From contig CAYRFQ010000020.1 of the NCBI GenBank assembly GCA_964423615.1, forward strand, positions 1-64,000: DNA of 64,000 bases, given 5' to 3'. The position numbers and the translations under genes are program-made. The stretch is from CAYRFQ01 sp964423615 (GTDB taxonomy: Bacteria > Planctomycetota > Planctomycetia > Gemmatales > Gemmataceae). This document shows positions 9,013 to 16,764 of this stretch, piece after piece. Under the pieces are notes generated by a model. The model was not told the DNA's origin and ran no database searches. It was given only the letters and a program-made list of their open reading frames with translations. How positions within the stretch are numbered: position 1 is the stretch's first letter; every line of letters starts with the position of its first letter.

Positions 9013-9681
9013 ATGGACGAAGAAAAAGAAGTGCACGTCGAACTACAACTTCAAGGGGCGTGCCTGGCCAGTAATAAAGTGACCGTCGATGGTCTCCCCG
9101 TTGGCTACATGTACCGAGTCGAGCCCAACGCCGAAGACGATACCGGATGGTGTTTTCTTTCGGGTACCGAATCACGGGAATACATGGACAATTCCGATAA
9201 TCACGCCATCCACAATTTAGCCACTCTTGCCAGTCTGAATCCTGACATCATTCCCTTTCTTGATGCTCCGGTCGGTGCGCGTTACTTACGCGACCCAAAT
9301 ACGGGAGAGTTCGTCGAGATTCCTAACGGACCCATCGAGCTTTACCTCCAACAAGCAACCCAGGCCGCCGCGCAAGGCAATCGAGATTTTTGCATCACCA
9401 TCCAGGCCAAAGACGATGCAAATCGTTGGATCCAATTGAAGTGGGACTGCGTCAACGCGGCCTATCCTTTCTCGGACGAACCACTCGGCCAGATTGGGAA
9501 ACTGGGAGTGATGCTGGCTCCCGACATGGGCCTCCTCGAATGGGAACCCAACAAGTTCGCAACGTTCGAACACTCTGGACAACAAATCGGATCGATCGCC
9601 CAATTCGTGCTTGCGTATTTACAGAACGTCCTGGATGCCGATCCCCAAAACCGCGATCTTCAAGTCATCAGGGATGAGTAG
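9013..9681 (+). CDS. DUF2185 (Imm33-type) domain protein
   Basis: Residues about 12-100 match the DUF2185/Imm33 pattern: ACLASNKVTVDGLPVGYMYR, then GWCFLSGTESREYMDN and PDIIPFLDAPVGARYLRD. This domain is found in proteins proposed to be immunity factors in polymorphic-toxin systems. The second half (about 105-222: FCITIQAKDDANRWIQLKWD, then LAPDMGLLEWEPN) is a separate alpha/beta domain that may be related to TY-Chap/YbjN-like chaperones, a tentative suggestion. No toxin gene is adjacent. The start ATG follows GAGAGGTCGG. Immunity function is inferred from the family only. Confidence 0.7.
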   Translation: MDEEKEVHVELQLQGACLASNKVTVDGLPVGYMYRVEPNAEDDTGWCFLSGTESREYMDNSDNHAIHNLATLASLNPDIIPFLDAPVGARYLRDPNTGEFVEIPNGPIELYLQQATQAAAQGNRDFCITIQAKDDANRWIQLKWDCVNAAYPFSDEPLGQIGKLGVMLAPDMGLLEWEPNKFATFEHSGQQIGSIAQFVLAYLQNVLDADPQNRDLQVIRDE

Positions 9682-10070
9682 AAGAACAACTGGGATGGTC
9701 CTCATCGCGGCAAAAGGGGGCCGAGGCTATGTCTACCTATTGAGACCTGCGCGGGTAATGAATCTTCCCACCAGCCAGTGGGACGATGAAGACATTGGCC
9801 TTTCGCCCAGGAAATCAATCGAGGTTATCTTGTCTTTTGACCAAAGGCCAAACTCATCGTAGCCTGGTCAGAATGGCCAGGTACTTGTCTCTAACTTCCA
9901 ACATGCCCACGAGCACCCACCCCCGTTAACTTTCTCACTTTTCTCTGGATTCGCTGGTTTCTTCTCGGTAACGTATATCCCTGGTCCACCCATAAACAGG
10001 CACCGAGGCAGGGCGTTTGTTCGAGGGCTTGCCAAATCCATCGCAGGCTATTAAGGAAAGGACCGTTTTC
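9682..10070. other. Intergenic region, nothing recognised
   Basis: About 390 bases without a supportable gene. A short inverted repeat CCTGG...CCAGG lies near 9863-9881; otherwise no motif stands out. Confidence 0.35.
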
Positions 10071-11549
10071 ATGTCGAGTCCAAATCAACCGCAGTCGACA
10101 CCATCTGACAGGCCGTCAGGTGATCCAGCAAAACACCTTCTGTGGGTCCGCATCATTGTGGTGTTGCTGGTGTTGAGGTTCGTCGTGCCTCCTTTGGCCG
10201 ACGGAGCTTGTTGTTACTTCGCCGCGAAAAAAGTCGACGTATTGCAACCGGCCCAGAAGGCTTTCATCACCTGGAATCCCAAAACCAAGATCGAGACATT
10301 CACCGTCCAACCGAAGTTCGAAGGAAACGCCCTCGACTTCGGCATGGTCATTCCCACACCAACCCAGCCTAAACTCCACGAAATGCCGCGTGACTTCTTC
10401 AAGCATCTTGCCGTCTACAGCATCCTCGGAGCACGAGAGCAGCCCTATTCGTCGCTCTTGTTTCGAGGGCAATTTGGCGGTCTTGGTGGCCTTGCTGGAT
10501 TCGGCGGCCTAGCTGGAATTGGTGGCGGCCTCGGCGGCGCTGGTGGCGTTGGTGGCATGCCTCCAGGACCTCCACCCCGTCGACCACAAATCAAAATCCT
10601 CGACACGGGTCTCGTCGGTTCCCTCGATTACAAAGTCATCAAAGCCGAACGTGCCGACGATTTGTATCGGTGGCTCAAGAAAAACAACTACACCTACCAA
10701 GGCGATGAAGCCACCCTGAACCACTACATCAAGAAAAAATGGGTCTTCACGGTCATGAAGATCGACACGATGCAGATGAAGAAACGCTCCGACGGAACCT
10801 ACATCGGTGCAGTCACACCAACGCGATTTCGTTTTCGGTCCGAGAAGCTCGTGTACCCGTTGAAGATCACCCAGATCTCGATCAAAAAGAAGACCGAGGC
10901 CCTATTCTATATCCAGGCTCCCTACAAGATGGACATGAAAGGCGACTTCTCCTACCAACACACCTGGGTCCCGATGCTACGCTCGGCCCAAGCATGCTCC
11001 GGGAACGGACTTCCAGGCAAAGGCGACGACTACTTGGCCAAAATCAAAAACCACATCCCAGCAATTCTCCAAACGAACCAGAAACTCGGATTTCGTTTCG
11101 TCGCGGGCCAACGTCCTCAACCCAACGCCAAAGGACGAACCCCGACCACCATGGAATGGGCCAGAAAACTCACACCCAACGACATCGGAATCGTCACCGG
11201 GCAAGCACCGTATTCCGAGACGGTTCCGAACGTTGATCGTGGATTCATCCCGATGGACATGATCAACCCAATGCGCGCTGCTGCAGTTCGACAGGTCATC
11301 CAAACTCGTCTAGCCATCTGCAACAAAGTCCGACCCCGTGGATTCTTCATTCGGGAAGCTCCCAAAGAAGAAATTCGCGGACTGAGAAACTTGGCGGGAC
11401 ACCTCCAAGAAGGTGCTTTCATTACCAAAATGCGAAAGGTCTTCACCAAGGCCGAAATGAACGAAGACTTGGAATTCGTCCAGGCCAAAATTGGCAAAAC
11501 CGAAGACGTTTCCGAATACACCGAAATCTTGCCAGTGTCTCCCCCTTAA
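10071..11549 (+). CDS. DUF2330 membrane-anchored surface protein
   Basis: A 492-residue DUF2330-type protein. A cytoplasmic N terminus rich in Ser/Pro is followed by one membrane helix (about 24-44, IIVVLLVLRFVVPPLA) and GACCYFAAKKVDVLQPAQKA, the hallmark opening of the family, then DFGMVIPTPTQPKLHEMP. A Gly-rich insert (about 140-170, GGLGGLAGFGGLAGIGG) interrupts the domain. The start at 10071 is preferred to an upstream TTG because AAGGAAAGGA precedes it. It is followed, after a terminator, by a close paralogue with nearly identical stretches. DUF2330 function is unknown; an envelope location is inferred. Confidence 0.82.
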   Translation: MSSPNQPQSTPSDRPSGDPAKHLLWVRIIVVLLVLRFVVPPLADGACCYFAAKKVDVLQPAQKAFITWNPKTKIETFTVQPKFEGNALDFGMVIPTPTQPKLHEMPRDFFKHLAVYSILGAREQPYSSLLFRGQFGGLGGLAGFGGLAGIGGGLGGAGGVGGMPPGPPPRRPQIKILDTGLVGSLDYKVIKAERADDLYRWLKKNNYTYQGDEATLNHYIKKKWVFTVMKIDTMQMKKRSDGTYIGAVTPTRFRFRSEKLVYPLKITQISIKKKTEALFYIQAPYKMDMKGDFSYQHTWVPMLRSAQACSGNGLPGKGDDYLAKIKNHIPAILQTNQKLGFRFVAGQRPQPNAKGRTPTTMEWARKLTPNDIGIVTGQAPYSETVPNVDRGFIPMDMINPMRAAAVRQVIQTRLAICNKVRPRGFFIREAPKEEIRGLRNLAGHLQEGAFITKMRKVFTKAEMNEDLEFVQAKIGKTEDVSEYTEILPVSPP

Positions 11550-11567
11550 TCGAAAACTCATCCAAGC

Positions 11568-11602
11568 AACCCGGGCAGTGTTCCAAACCTGCCCGGGTTT
11601 TG
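11568..11602 (+). terminator. Intrinsic terminator after the first DUF2330 gene
   Basis: A perfect 11-bp stem (AACCCGGGCAG/CTGCCCGGGTT) with a 10-nt loop is followed by TTTTG. It sits 19 bases after the stop and 49 bases before the next start, so the two paralogues are probably separate transcripts or subject to attenuation. Confidence 0.85.
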
Positions 11603-11651
11603 CTATTTTGTTGGTGCACAATTACCCAACTTCAAAAAAAGGAAAGGCCGC

Positions 11652-13040
11652 ATGAGACGAAACATCTCAAGTATCGTCGGTGGATTCAGCCTCCTGGTCG
11701 CGATGGGCATTGCCACATCCGCCCAAGGAGCCTGTTGCTATTTCGCCGCCAAGAACGCCGACATCGAGCAACCTTCGCAAAAAGTATTTCTGTCCTGGAA
11801 CCCCAAGAAGAATATCGAGACGTTCACCGTCCAACCAAAGTTCCAGGGCAACGCCCTCGACTTCGGCATGGTCATTCCCACACCAACCCAGCCCAAACTC
11901 CACGAGATGCCGAGAGACTTCTTCAAACATCTCGCCGTCTACACCATCCTCAAAAAGCCCAAGTTTCCACAATCGAAATTGTTGTACACCATCCAACCAA
12001 GGAGCAGGTTGCTTGCCCAGAGAGGTGCCGTCGCGACAGCCGAAGAAGCTGGCGATGGAGCCCGTCCACGAAAGCCTGCTGTCACCGTCTTGGAAGAAGG
12101 TGTTGTCGGTTCGTTAGACTACAAGATCATCCAGGCCGGTCGCGCCGACGACCTCTACAAATGGCTCAAAAAGAATCGCTATCATTATTCCGGGGATGAA
12201 GCCACGCTCAACTTCTACGTGCAAAAGAAGTGGCTCTTCACCGTCATGAAAATCGATACCATGCAAATGAAAAAAGCCAAAGACGGAACTTACCGTGGCA
12301 ACATCACTCCCACCCGTTTCACGTTCACATCCAAGAAATGTGTTTACCCACTCAAGATCACCCAACTCTCGGTCAAGAAAAAGACCGAAGCACTGTTCTA
12401 TGTCCAAGCGCCCTACAAAATGGATTTGCAAGGTACCAACTCGTATCAACACACCTGGGTTCCCATGCTCCAAGCTGCCAGCGGGTGCATGCCTCAAGGA
12501 ATACCTGGCAGAGGCGGAGATTGGCTCGCGGCCATCAAAGGACAAATTCCGGGATTGGTCCAACTCAACAACAAACTCGGTTTCCGCTATCAACCCGGAC
12601 AAAGACCTCAGCCCAACTCCAAGGGACACATCCCCACCACCATGGAATGGGCCAAGAAAATCACCAAATCGGACATCGACATCCTCACCGGAAAAGCTCC
12701 CTATTCAGACACCGTTCCCGACGTCGACAAGGGATTCACAAAAGCCGACCTCAAAGATCCACAAAAACGTAAAGTCGTCGAGAAGATCATCATGGCTCGA
12801 CTGGCAAAGTGTCGAAAGACTCACCCGAACGGCTATCTCGTTCGGGAGGCTCCGAAGAAAGACATTCAAGATTTGCGACATCTGGCTGGACATTTGCAGT
12901 TGAGCAGTTGGATCATCAAGTTCCGAAAAATCTTCCAGAAGGACGAGATGAACGACGACCTAACGCTTGTGGCTGCCAATATGGGCGGACAGAAGGATAT
13001 GTCCGAATACACCCAGACGCTGCCCGTCTCCCCTCCTTGA
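11652..13040 (+). CDS. DUF2330 exported protein, paralogue of the upstream gene
   Basis: A 462-residue DUF2330-type protein with a cleavable signal peptide (MRRNISSIVGGFSLLVAMG...AQG, about 1-26) instead of the internal anchor of its neighbour. The mature part starts GACCYFAAKNADIEQPSQKV and shares long near-identical runs with the upstream product (ALDFGMVIPTPTQPKLHEMP; VKKKTEALFYVQAPYKMDLQ). It lacks the Gly-rich insert. Tandem duplication followed by a change of export mode is the simplest history. An AAAGGAAAGG ribosome site precedes the ATG. Function unknown. Confidence 0.82.
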   Translation: MRRNISSIVGGFSLLVAMGIATSAQGACCYFAAKNADIEQPSQKVFLSWNPKKNIETFTVQPKFQGNALDFGMVIPTPTQPKLHEMPRDFFKHLAVYTILKKPKFPQSKLLYTIQPRSRLLAQRGAVATAEEAGDGARPRKPAVTVLEEGVVGSLDYKIIQAGRADDLYKWLKKNRYHYSGDEATLNFYVQKKWLFTVMKIDTMQMKKAKDGTYRGNITPTRFTFTSKKCVYPLKITQLSVKKKTEALFYVQAPYKMDLQGTNSYQHTWVPMLQAASGCMPQGIPGRGGDWLAAIKGQIPGLVQLNNKLGFRYQPGQRPQPNSKGHIPTTMEWAKKITKSDIDILTGKAPYSDTVPDVDKGFTKADLKDPQKRKVVEKIIMARLAKCRKTHPNGYLVREAPKKDIQDLRHLAGHLQLSSWIIKFRKIFQKDEMNDDLTLVAANMGGQKDMSEYTQTLPVSPP

Positions 13041-13079
13041 TCGCAACAAAATGGCTCGACAACATAGTTGCCATCGCGG

Positions 13080-13101
13080 CCCGAGACGTCAACGTCTCGG
13101 G
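13080..13101. terminator. Terminator-like hairpin
   Basis: A perfect 9-bp stem CCCGAGACG/CGTCTCGGG with TCAA loop, flanked on both sides by GTTGCCATC. It lacks a U tract, so it may be a structural hairpin rather than an intrinsic terminator. It lies 40 bases after the second DUF2330 stop and 40 bases before the next start. Confidence 0.5.
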
Positions 13102-13141
13102 TTGCCATCAAAAACCACCTTGTTCTCTATTCCCCACCTTC

Positions 13142-14176
13142 ATGCCCATGGCTCATCTTTCCATTGGTGATTTCGCCCCCTGGTTTTCCACACCTACCAT
13201 CCGAGGCGATCCCTTCTCACTGGATTTGCTTGGAGGACAGCAGGTCCTTCTCTGTTGTTTGCCTTCCCCCGCAAATCCAAGCAACGATACCATTCTGGAA
13301 TATTTCCTTGACCACAACGCCGATACTTTTGACGGGGTGCGGAATTCGTTCGTCGGGATCGTGAATCCCGACGAAACCCCTCGTAAGCTTCACGAGTGTG
13401 ACTCGCTTCCAGGCATCGTTCTCCTGCCAGATGAGTCAACGGCCATTCGGAACCTCTATGGCGTTGGTAACGAAAAAAGCCCCAATCACCCCACGATCTT
13501 TCTCCTCAATCCGCGATTGCAAGTTGTAGCTGTCTTTTTCCTCGCCGAGGACTTGGAAAGCCAACTCCACCGGATTCTCACCCCACTCGAGTCTCAGCGT
13601 GTCTCGAAACAGCCTGCTCCAATCTTGGTAATCGAACGTGTCTTCGAACTTGGCCTGTGCAAGGCTCTGATCGAGTACTACACCGAAATCGGTGGCAGGC
13701 CAACGGGGTTTGTCGGGATACGCGATGGCCAAGTGCAAGAAATTCTCGACACCAAGGTCAAGCGCCGCCGTGACGTCGTGATCGAAGAACCAACATTACG
13801 CGAAGCCGTTGTTTCCCGAGTCCAACGACGCATCGTCCCGGAGGTCCAGAAAGCTTTTCAGTTCAACGCTGATCGCATCGAAAGACACGTTGTCGTTGGC
13901 TACGACGCCGAGGAAGGTGGGTTCTTCCGTCCACACCGAGACAACGCATCCCCGGCAACGGCACATCGTCGGTTTGCGGTTTCGGTCAATCTCAATGCTG
14001 GAGATTATGAAGGCGGAGACTTGCGTTTTCCGGAATTCGGTCCGACCACTTATCGTCCACCACGAGGAGGAGCCGTTGTCTTTTCGTGCTCATTGCTCCA
14101 CGAGGCGACGACCGTGACCAGCGGCGTGCGATATGCCTACTTGCCGTTTCTATACCACTCCAAAGAAGTCGGTTAG
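13142..14176 (+). CDS. Peroxiredoxin-like / 2OG-Fe(II) oxygenase fusion protein
   Basis: A 344-residue two-domain protein. The N-terminal half (about 1-160) has a redoxin-like layout (IGDFAPWFSTPTIRGDPFSLDLLGGQQVLL at the start) but LPSPANPS stands where the peroxidatic TPxC motif would be. The C-terminal half is a prolyl-4-hydroxylase-type double-stranded beta-helix: GFFRPHRDN supplies the HxD iron ligands, SLLHEAT the distal His and RYAYLPFLY the Arg expected to bind 2-oxoglutarate. The start at 13142 is chosen because the open frame further upstream lies inside the preceding DUF2330 gene. An ATG two codons later is possible. The likely role is hydroxylation of a protein or small molecule; the substrate is unknown. 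Confidence 0.78.
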   Translation: MPMAHLSIGDFAPWFSTPTIRGDPFSLDLLGGQQVLLCCLPSPANPSNDTILEYFLDHNADTFDGVRNSFVGIVNPDETPRKLHECDSLPGIVLLPDESTAIRNLYGVGNEKSPNHPTIFLLNPRLQVVAVFFLAEDLESQLHRILTPLESQRVSKQPAPILVIERVFELGLCKALIEYYTEIGGRPTGFVGIRDGQVQEILDTKVKRRRDVVIEEPTLREAVVSRVQRRIVPEVQKAFQFNADRIERHVVVGYDAEEGGFFRPHRDNASPATAHRRFAVSVNLNAGDYEGGDLRFPEFGPTTYRPPRGGAVVFSCSLLHEATTVTSGVRYAYLPFLYHSKEVG

Positions 14177-14224
14177 GAAAACAGGGTGGTCGATTTGTCA
14201 CTCTCTCGAATGCGAAAAACAAAC

Positions 14225-14255
14225 AGCCCTGAGCGTCTTGGTGACGACCAGGGCT
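14225..14255 (-). terminator. Terminator between convergent genes
   Basis: AGCCCTG/CAGGGCT (7 bp) extends as CGTC/GACG after two mismatches, with loop TTGGT. On the minus strand it is followed by a T-rich stretch, so it should end the RTX transcript; the plus-strand oxygenase gene ends 48 bases away. Confidence 0.65.
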
Positions 14256-14297
14256 TGATTGTGGTTGACGGAGAACAAGCTCCGTTAAACTGCCAGA

Positions 14298-15083
14298 TTA
14301 CTGGGGGCGATTAGGGACGACCTCAACTTCGTCTCCGTCACCTCGCTCGTCGAAGTCGAAGAAGACTTCTTCGTCTTCGGCACCTTCATAAACGACAAAG
14401 GTGTCCGCACCAGCATCCCCACGAAGGGTGTCTTGGGCATCGTCGCTGAAGAAGTTCTGCTGGTCAAGGTAATCGTCGTAGAACGTGCGAGCGCCACCGC
14501 TCAAGGTGTCGTTGCCGTTCCCACCCCGAACAAGGTCGCTGCCGAAGCCACCTTCCAGGTTGTCATTCCCGCCACCGCCGTTGAGGGTGTCGTTGCCGGT
14601 GCCGCCGAAGATGACGTCAGCTCCGCCATTGCCTCGCAACGTGTCGTTGCCACCGCCACCGTAGATCGTGTCGTTGCCACCACGACCAAAGACGCTGGCG
14701 TCGACTTCAGCTTGGTTCGGGTCGAACAATTCAACGATGCTGATCAAGTCGTGACCACGTCCCGCGTCGATCGTGACCAGATTCAGGGTCGTCGCCAAGC
14801 CTCGCGAAAAGTCAGTGTACCGAACCGTGTCATTGCCACCAGCGGCGTTGATGACAACGTCGGTGGTGTTCGAGAGGCTAGCCGTTCCACCATTGATGGT
14901 CACAGTCACGCCATCGGCGACAACTTCGAAATCACCAGTGGTCTTGTCGACATCGACTTCGATCAACTCACTGGCATTCGTGCCAGCGACGGTCAACACG
15001 CCACTCGCGAAGGTCGCGGTAACGGCAGGGGTAGCTCGTTCTTCGAGCTGACGAACTTCGAGGTTCACAGGTCTCTGAGACAT
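14298..15083 (-). CDS. RTX (haemolysin-type Ca-binding repeat) surface protein
   Basis: A 261-residue protein with about seven GGxGxDxUx nonapeptides between about residues 135 and 215 (GGNDTIYGGGGNDTLRG and following), which fold into a calcium-binding beta roll. The N terminus MSQRPVNLEVRQLEERATPAV carries the LE(E/D)RxxPA motif seen at the start of many planctomycete extracellular proteins. The acidic tail ends DGDEVEVVPNRPQ. The frame is open further 5', but the ATG at 15083 has GTGAGGA upstream and puts the motif at the N terminus. It is probably secreted or surface-attached; no protease or lipase domain is attached. Confidence 0.8.
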   Translation of the reverse strand: MSQRPVNLEVRQLEERATPAVTATFASGVLTVAGTNASELIEVDVDKTTGDFEVVADGVTVTINGGTASLSNTTDVVINAAGGNDTVRYTDFSRGLATTLNLVTIDAGRGHDLISIVELFDPNQAEVDASVFGRGGNDTIYGGGGNDTLRGNGGADVIFGGTGNDTLNGGGGNDNLEGGFGSDLVRGGNGNDTLSGGARTFYDDYLDQQNFFSDDAQDTLRGDAGADTFVVYEGAEDEEVFFDFDERGDGDEVEVVPNRPQ

Positions 15084-15434
15084 TCTCACAATCCTCACTT
15101 GGAAACTAGGGAAAATGAAAAGCGCGCACAACGTCCGGTCCTCCGACAACGTCGGAGTCCAAAGGTGATAAAAAGTCAGTCCGTTGACGGGAAAATCGGA
15201 CGTGATATTTGTGCAACAAAAAGTATCATAAGACCCGACTCAAGAACGACAATTGGAAATATCTCGCTTCCTCATAATTTCACAAAACCATCGTACTGGC
15301 CGGACGACTTTCGAAGGAGTCTGGGAAGTGGTGGGTTGTTTCCGTGAGGAATGAACAAAATCTCTGAGAAGCCTCAGAACCCTTGGAGCCTGAAGATTCG
15401 ATATTCCAGACTCCAAGAGACTATGTTCCTGGTG
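15084..15434. other. Intergenic region with two hairpins downstream of the minus-strand gene
   Basis: TCTGAG/CTCAGA (15363-15378) and CTTGGAG/CTCCAAG (15382-15417, with CTG/CAG inside) are inverted repeats just past the stop of the 15435-16490 gene and may terminate it, although neither has a U run. The rest, AT-richer, holds the RTX promoter region; no gene seen. Confidence 0.45.
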
Positions 15435-16490
15435 CTACGTTTGATTCGATATGATCTTGCGTAGCTCGTCCAAAGTCGTCACATCAAGAAGAGATTGCTG
15501 CACGAGACGAAGAGCCTCGAGATTGTTCGTCTTGGACAACTCGTCGGCAAATGTGAGACCTTCTTCACCAAATTTCAGTTGGAGTGCGACGGTAAGCGCG
15601 CCGATAAGACCTACCTGTTCGCCTTTCTGGATTCCTATCTGTTCGCCTTTCTGGATTCCTATCTGCTCGCCTTTCTGGATTCCTATCTGTTCGCCTTTTT
15701 GGATTCCTATCTGCTCGCCTTTCTGGAACCCAGCTTCTTCTCCTTTTGCATATCCTCTTGCTTCGCCTTGTTTGAGCCACTCGTTGACCACGACGGATTC
15801 TTCCATATTCCACTCCTTGAGTGCTTGTTTCCAAACATCCAAACAGCCTGCCTTCTCGGCAAACAGCAACGCCAAACCACCGTAGTGCGCTCTTCTCTCG
15901 CTGTCCGTTTCCAGCATCCCGAGAGCTTTCCACCTCTCAATTATATCCTCCCGCTCTCCTCCGTAAGTCAAAGGAACCCACAGCAAAATGCCCAAACCCA
16001 GTTCACCCGTTTCGATTCTCCTGAGAATAACGTCGGCATCTTGATCAATGAGGTTAAAAATCGTCGGTGGAGTTAACGACGTGATCTTCGTCCGAGAAAA
16101 CTGCTCCTGAATAATGTCCCGCTGGCGCCCGGTTAGATTCACCACCAAACCACCCACTCGATACCGACTTCCCGGTTCCGGGTCGGGCTTCTCTTCCTGA
16201 GAAAGCAACCCCCCATAAACGTTCATGCGGCCCAAAATATCGGGATGGGGAGACGATTGAATTTCCACCACAACTGCCCAAGGAACTCCGTGCTGATCAA
16301 CGTCTTCCATCCGCGCAACGGTATCTCGCACGCGGTCTTCCTCACCAGGAACGACAACGGCCCGAGTGTCCAACCAACCACGAAAGAAATTTTCGTTTCG
16401 GGGAAGATTGGCAACCCACTCGAAGAACACAGGTGGATCAAGCCGGATACTGAACCTTCCGGCTTGATCCCAAATATTTGCCGAAGCCAT
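15435..16490 (-). CDS. Rpn/PD-(D/E)XK nuclease-like protein with octapeptide tandem repeat
   Basis: A 351-residue protein. The N-terminal half has the layout of Rpn-type PD-(D/E)XK proteins: an acidic residue region near GWLDTRAVVVPGEED, then WAVVVEIQSS, where the E-x-Q/K motif of the nuclease core would fall. About residues 255-290 repeat the octapeptide GIQKGEQI four to five times, followed by a Leu-rich helical tail (TFADELSKTNNLEALRLVQQ). Similar coiled repeats after the nuclease core are common in this superfamily. Nuclease activity is inferred only. The gene stops just 10 bases before a MetS-like gene, starts far from it, and is read in the same direction. Confidence 0.68.
   Translation of the reverse strand: MASANIWDQAGRFSIRLDPPVFFEWVANLPRNENFFRGWLDTRAVVVPGEEDRVRDTVARMEDVDQHGVPWAVVVEIQSSPHPDILGRMNVYGGLLSQEEKPDPEPGSRYRVGGLVVNLTGRQRDIIQEQFSRTKITSLTPPTIFNLIDQDADVILRRIETGELGLGILLWVPLTYGGEREDIIERWKALGMLETDSERRAHYGGLALLFAEKAGCLDVWKQALKEWNMEESVVVNEWLKQGEARGYAKGEEAGFQKGEQIGIQKGEQIGIQKGEQIGIQKGEQIGIQKGEQVGLIGALTVALQLKFGEEGLTFADELSKTNNLEALRLVQQSLLDVTTLDELRKIISNQT
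15615..15734. repeat. 24-bp in-frame tandem repeat
   Basis: Four full units and a partial fifth of a 24-bp repeat start at 15615, 15639, 15663, 15687 and 15711, and differ by only single bases. Each encodes the octapeptide GIQKGEQI (minus strand). Near-identity at the DNA level points to recent slippage or expansion. Confidence 0.9.
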
Positions 16491-16499
16491 GACCGAAGG

Positions 16500-16763
16500 T
16501 TACCCTTCTTCCACCTTCTGCGAATTGTCGGTCTTGATTCCCTCCGGGTGCGCTTCTCCTAATGCCCCTTGGGGAGCCAGCTTTCTGACCGATTCGTCGG
16601 TATCGCCCGTGTCTATTTCGAGAGGCCCCTTGAGGAATTCTTCCTCGGTCGGCGGAAGTGTCAGCACTCGTACAAGGCAGAAAGTTGCAAGACAGATCAC
16701 AACGCTAATCGAAGTAAACATTACGATCGCGCCGGCAAACGTGAGTTCATAGTTCGTTTCCAT
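16500..16763 (-). CDS. Small subunit of NSS-type methionine/alanine transporter (MetS-like)
   Basis: An 87-residue protein with one membrane helix (about 8-34, FAGAIVMFTSISVVICLATFCLVRV) followed by TLPPTEEEFLKGPLE and an acidic tail. Size, single helix and position after an NSS transporter match MetS, the small partner of MetP in characterised bacteria. The start ATG at 16763 lies one base after the TAG of the transporter gene, which indicates translational coupling. An upstream in-frame start exists but lies inside the transporter gene. Role in the transporter is inferred from the family. Confidence 0.78.
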   Translation of the reverse strand: METNYELTFAGAIVMFTSISVVICLATFCLVRVLTLPPTEEEFLKGPLEIDTGDTDESVRKLAPQGALGEAHPEGIKTDNSQKVEEG

Positions 16764-16764
16764 G

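Noticed and set aside
12809..13141. 5' extension of the oxygenase fusion frame
   Set aside because: The extension lies inside the DUF2330 gene in another frame and has no ribosome site; the ATG at 13142 begins a recognisable domain.
14433..15347. 304-codon plus-strand frame
   Set aside because: It is antisense to the RTX gene and reflects its repetitive codon pattern.
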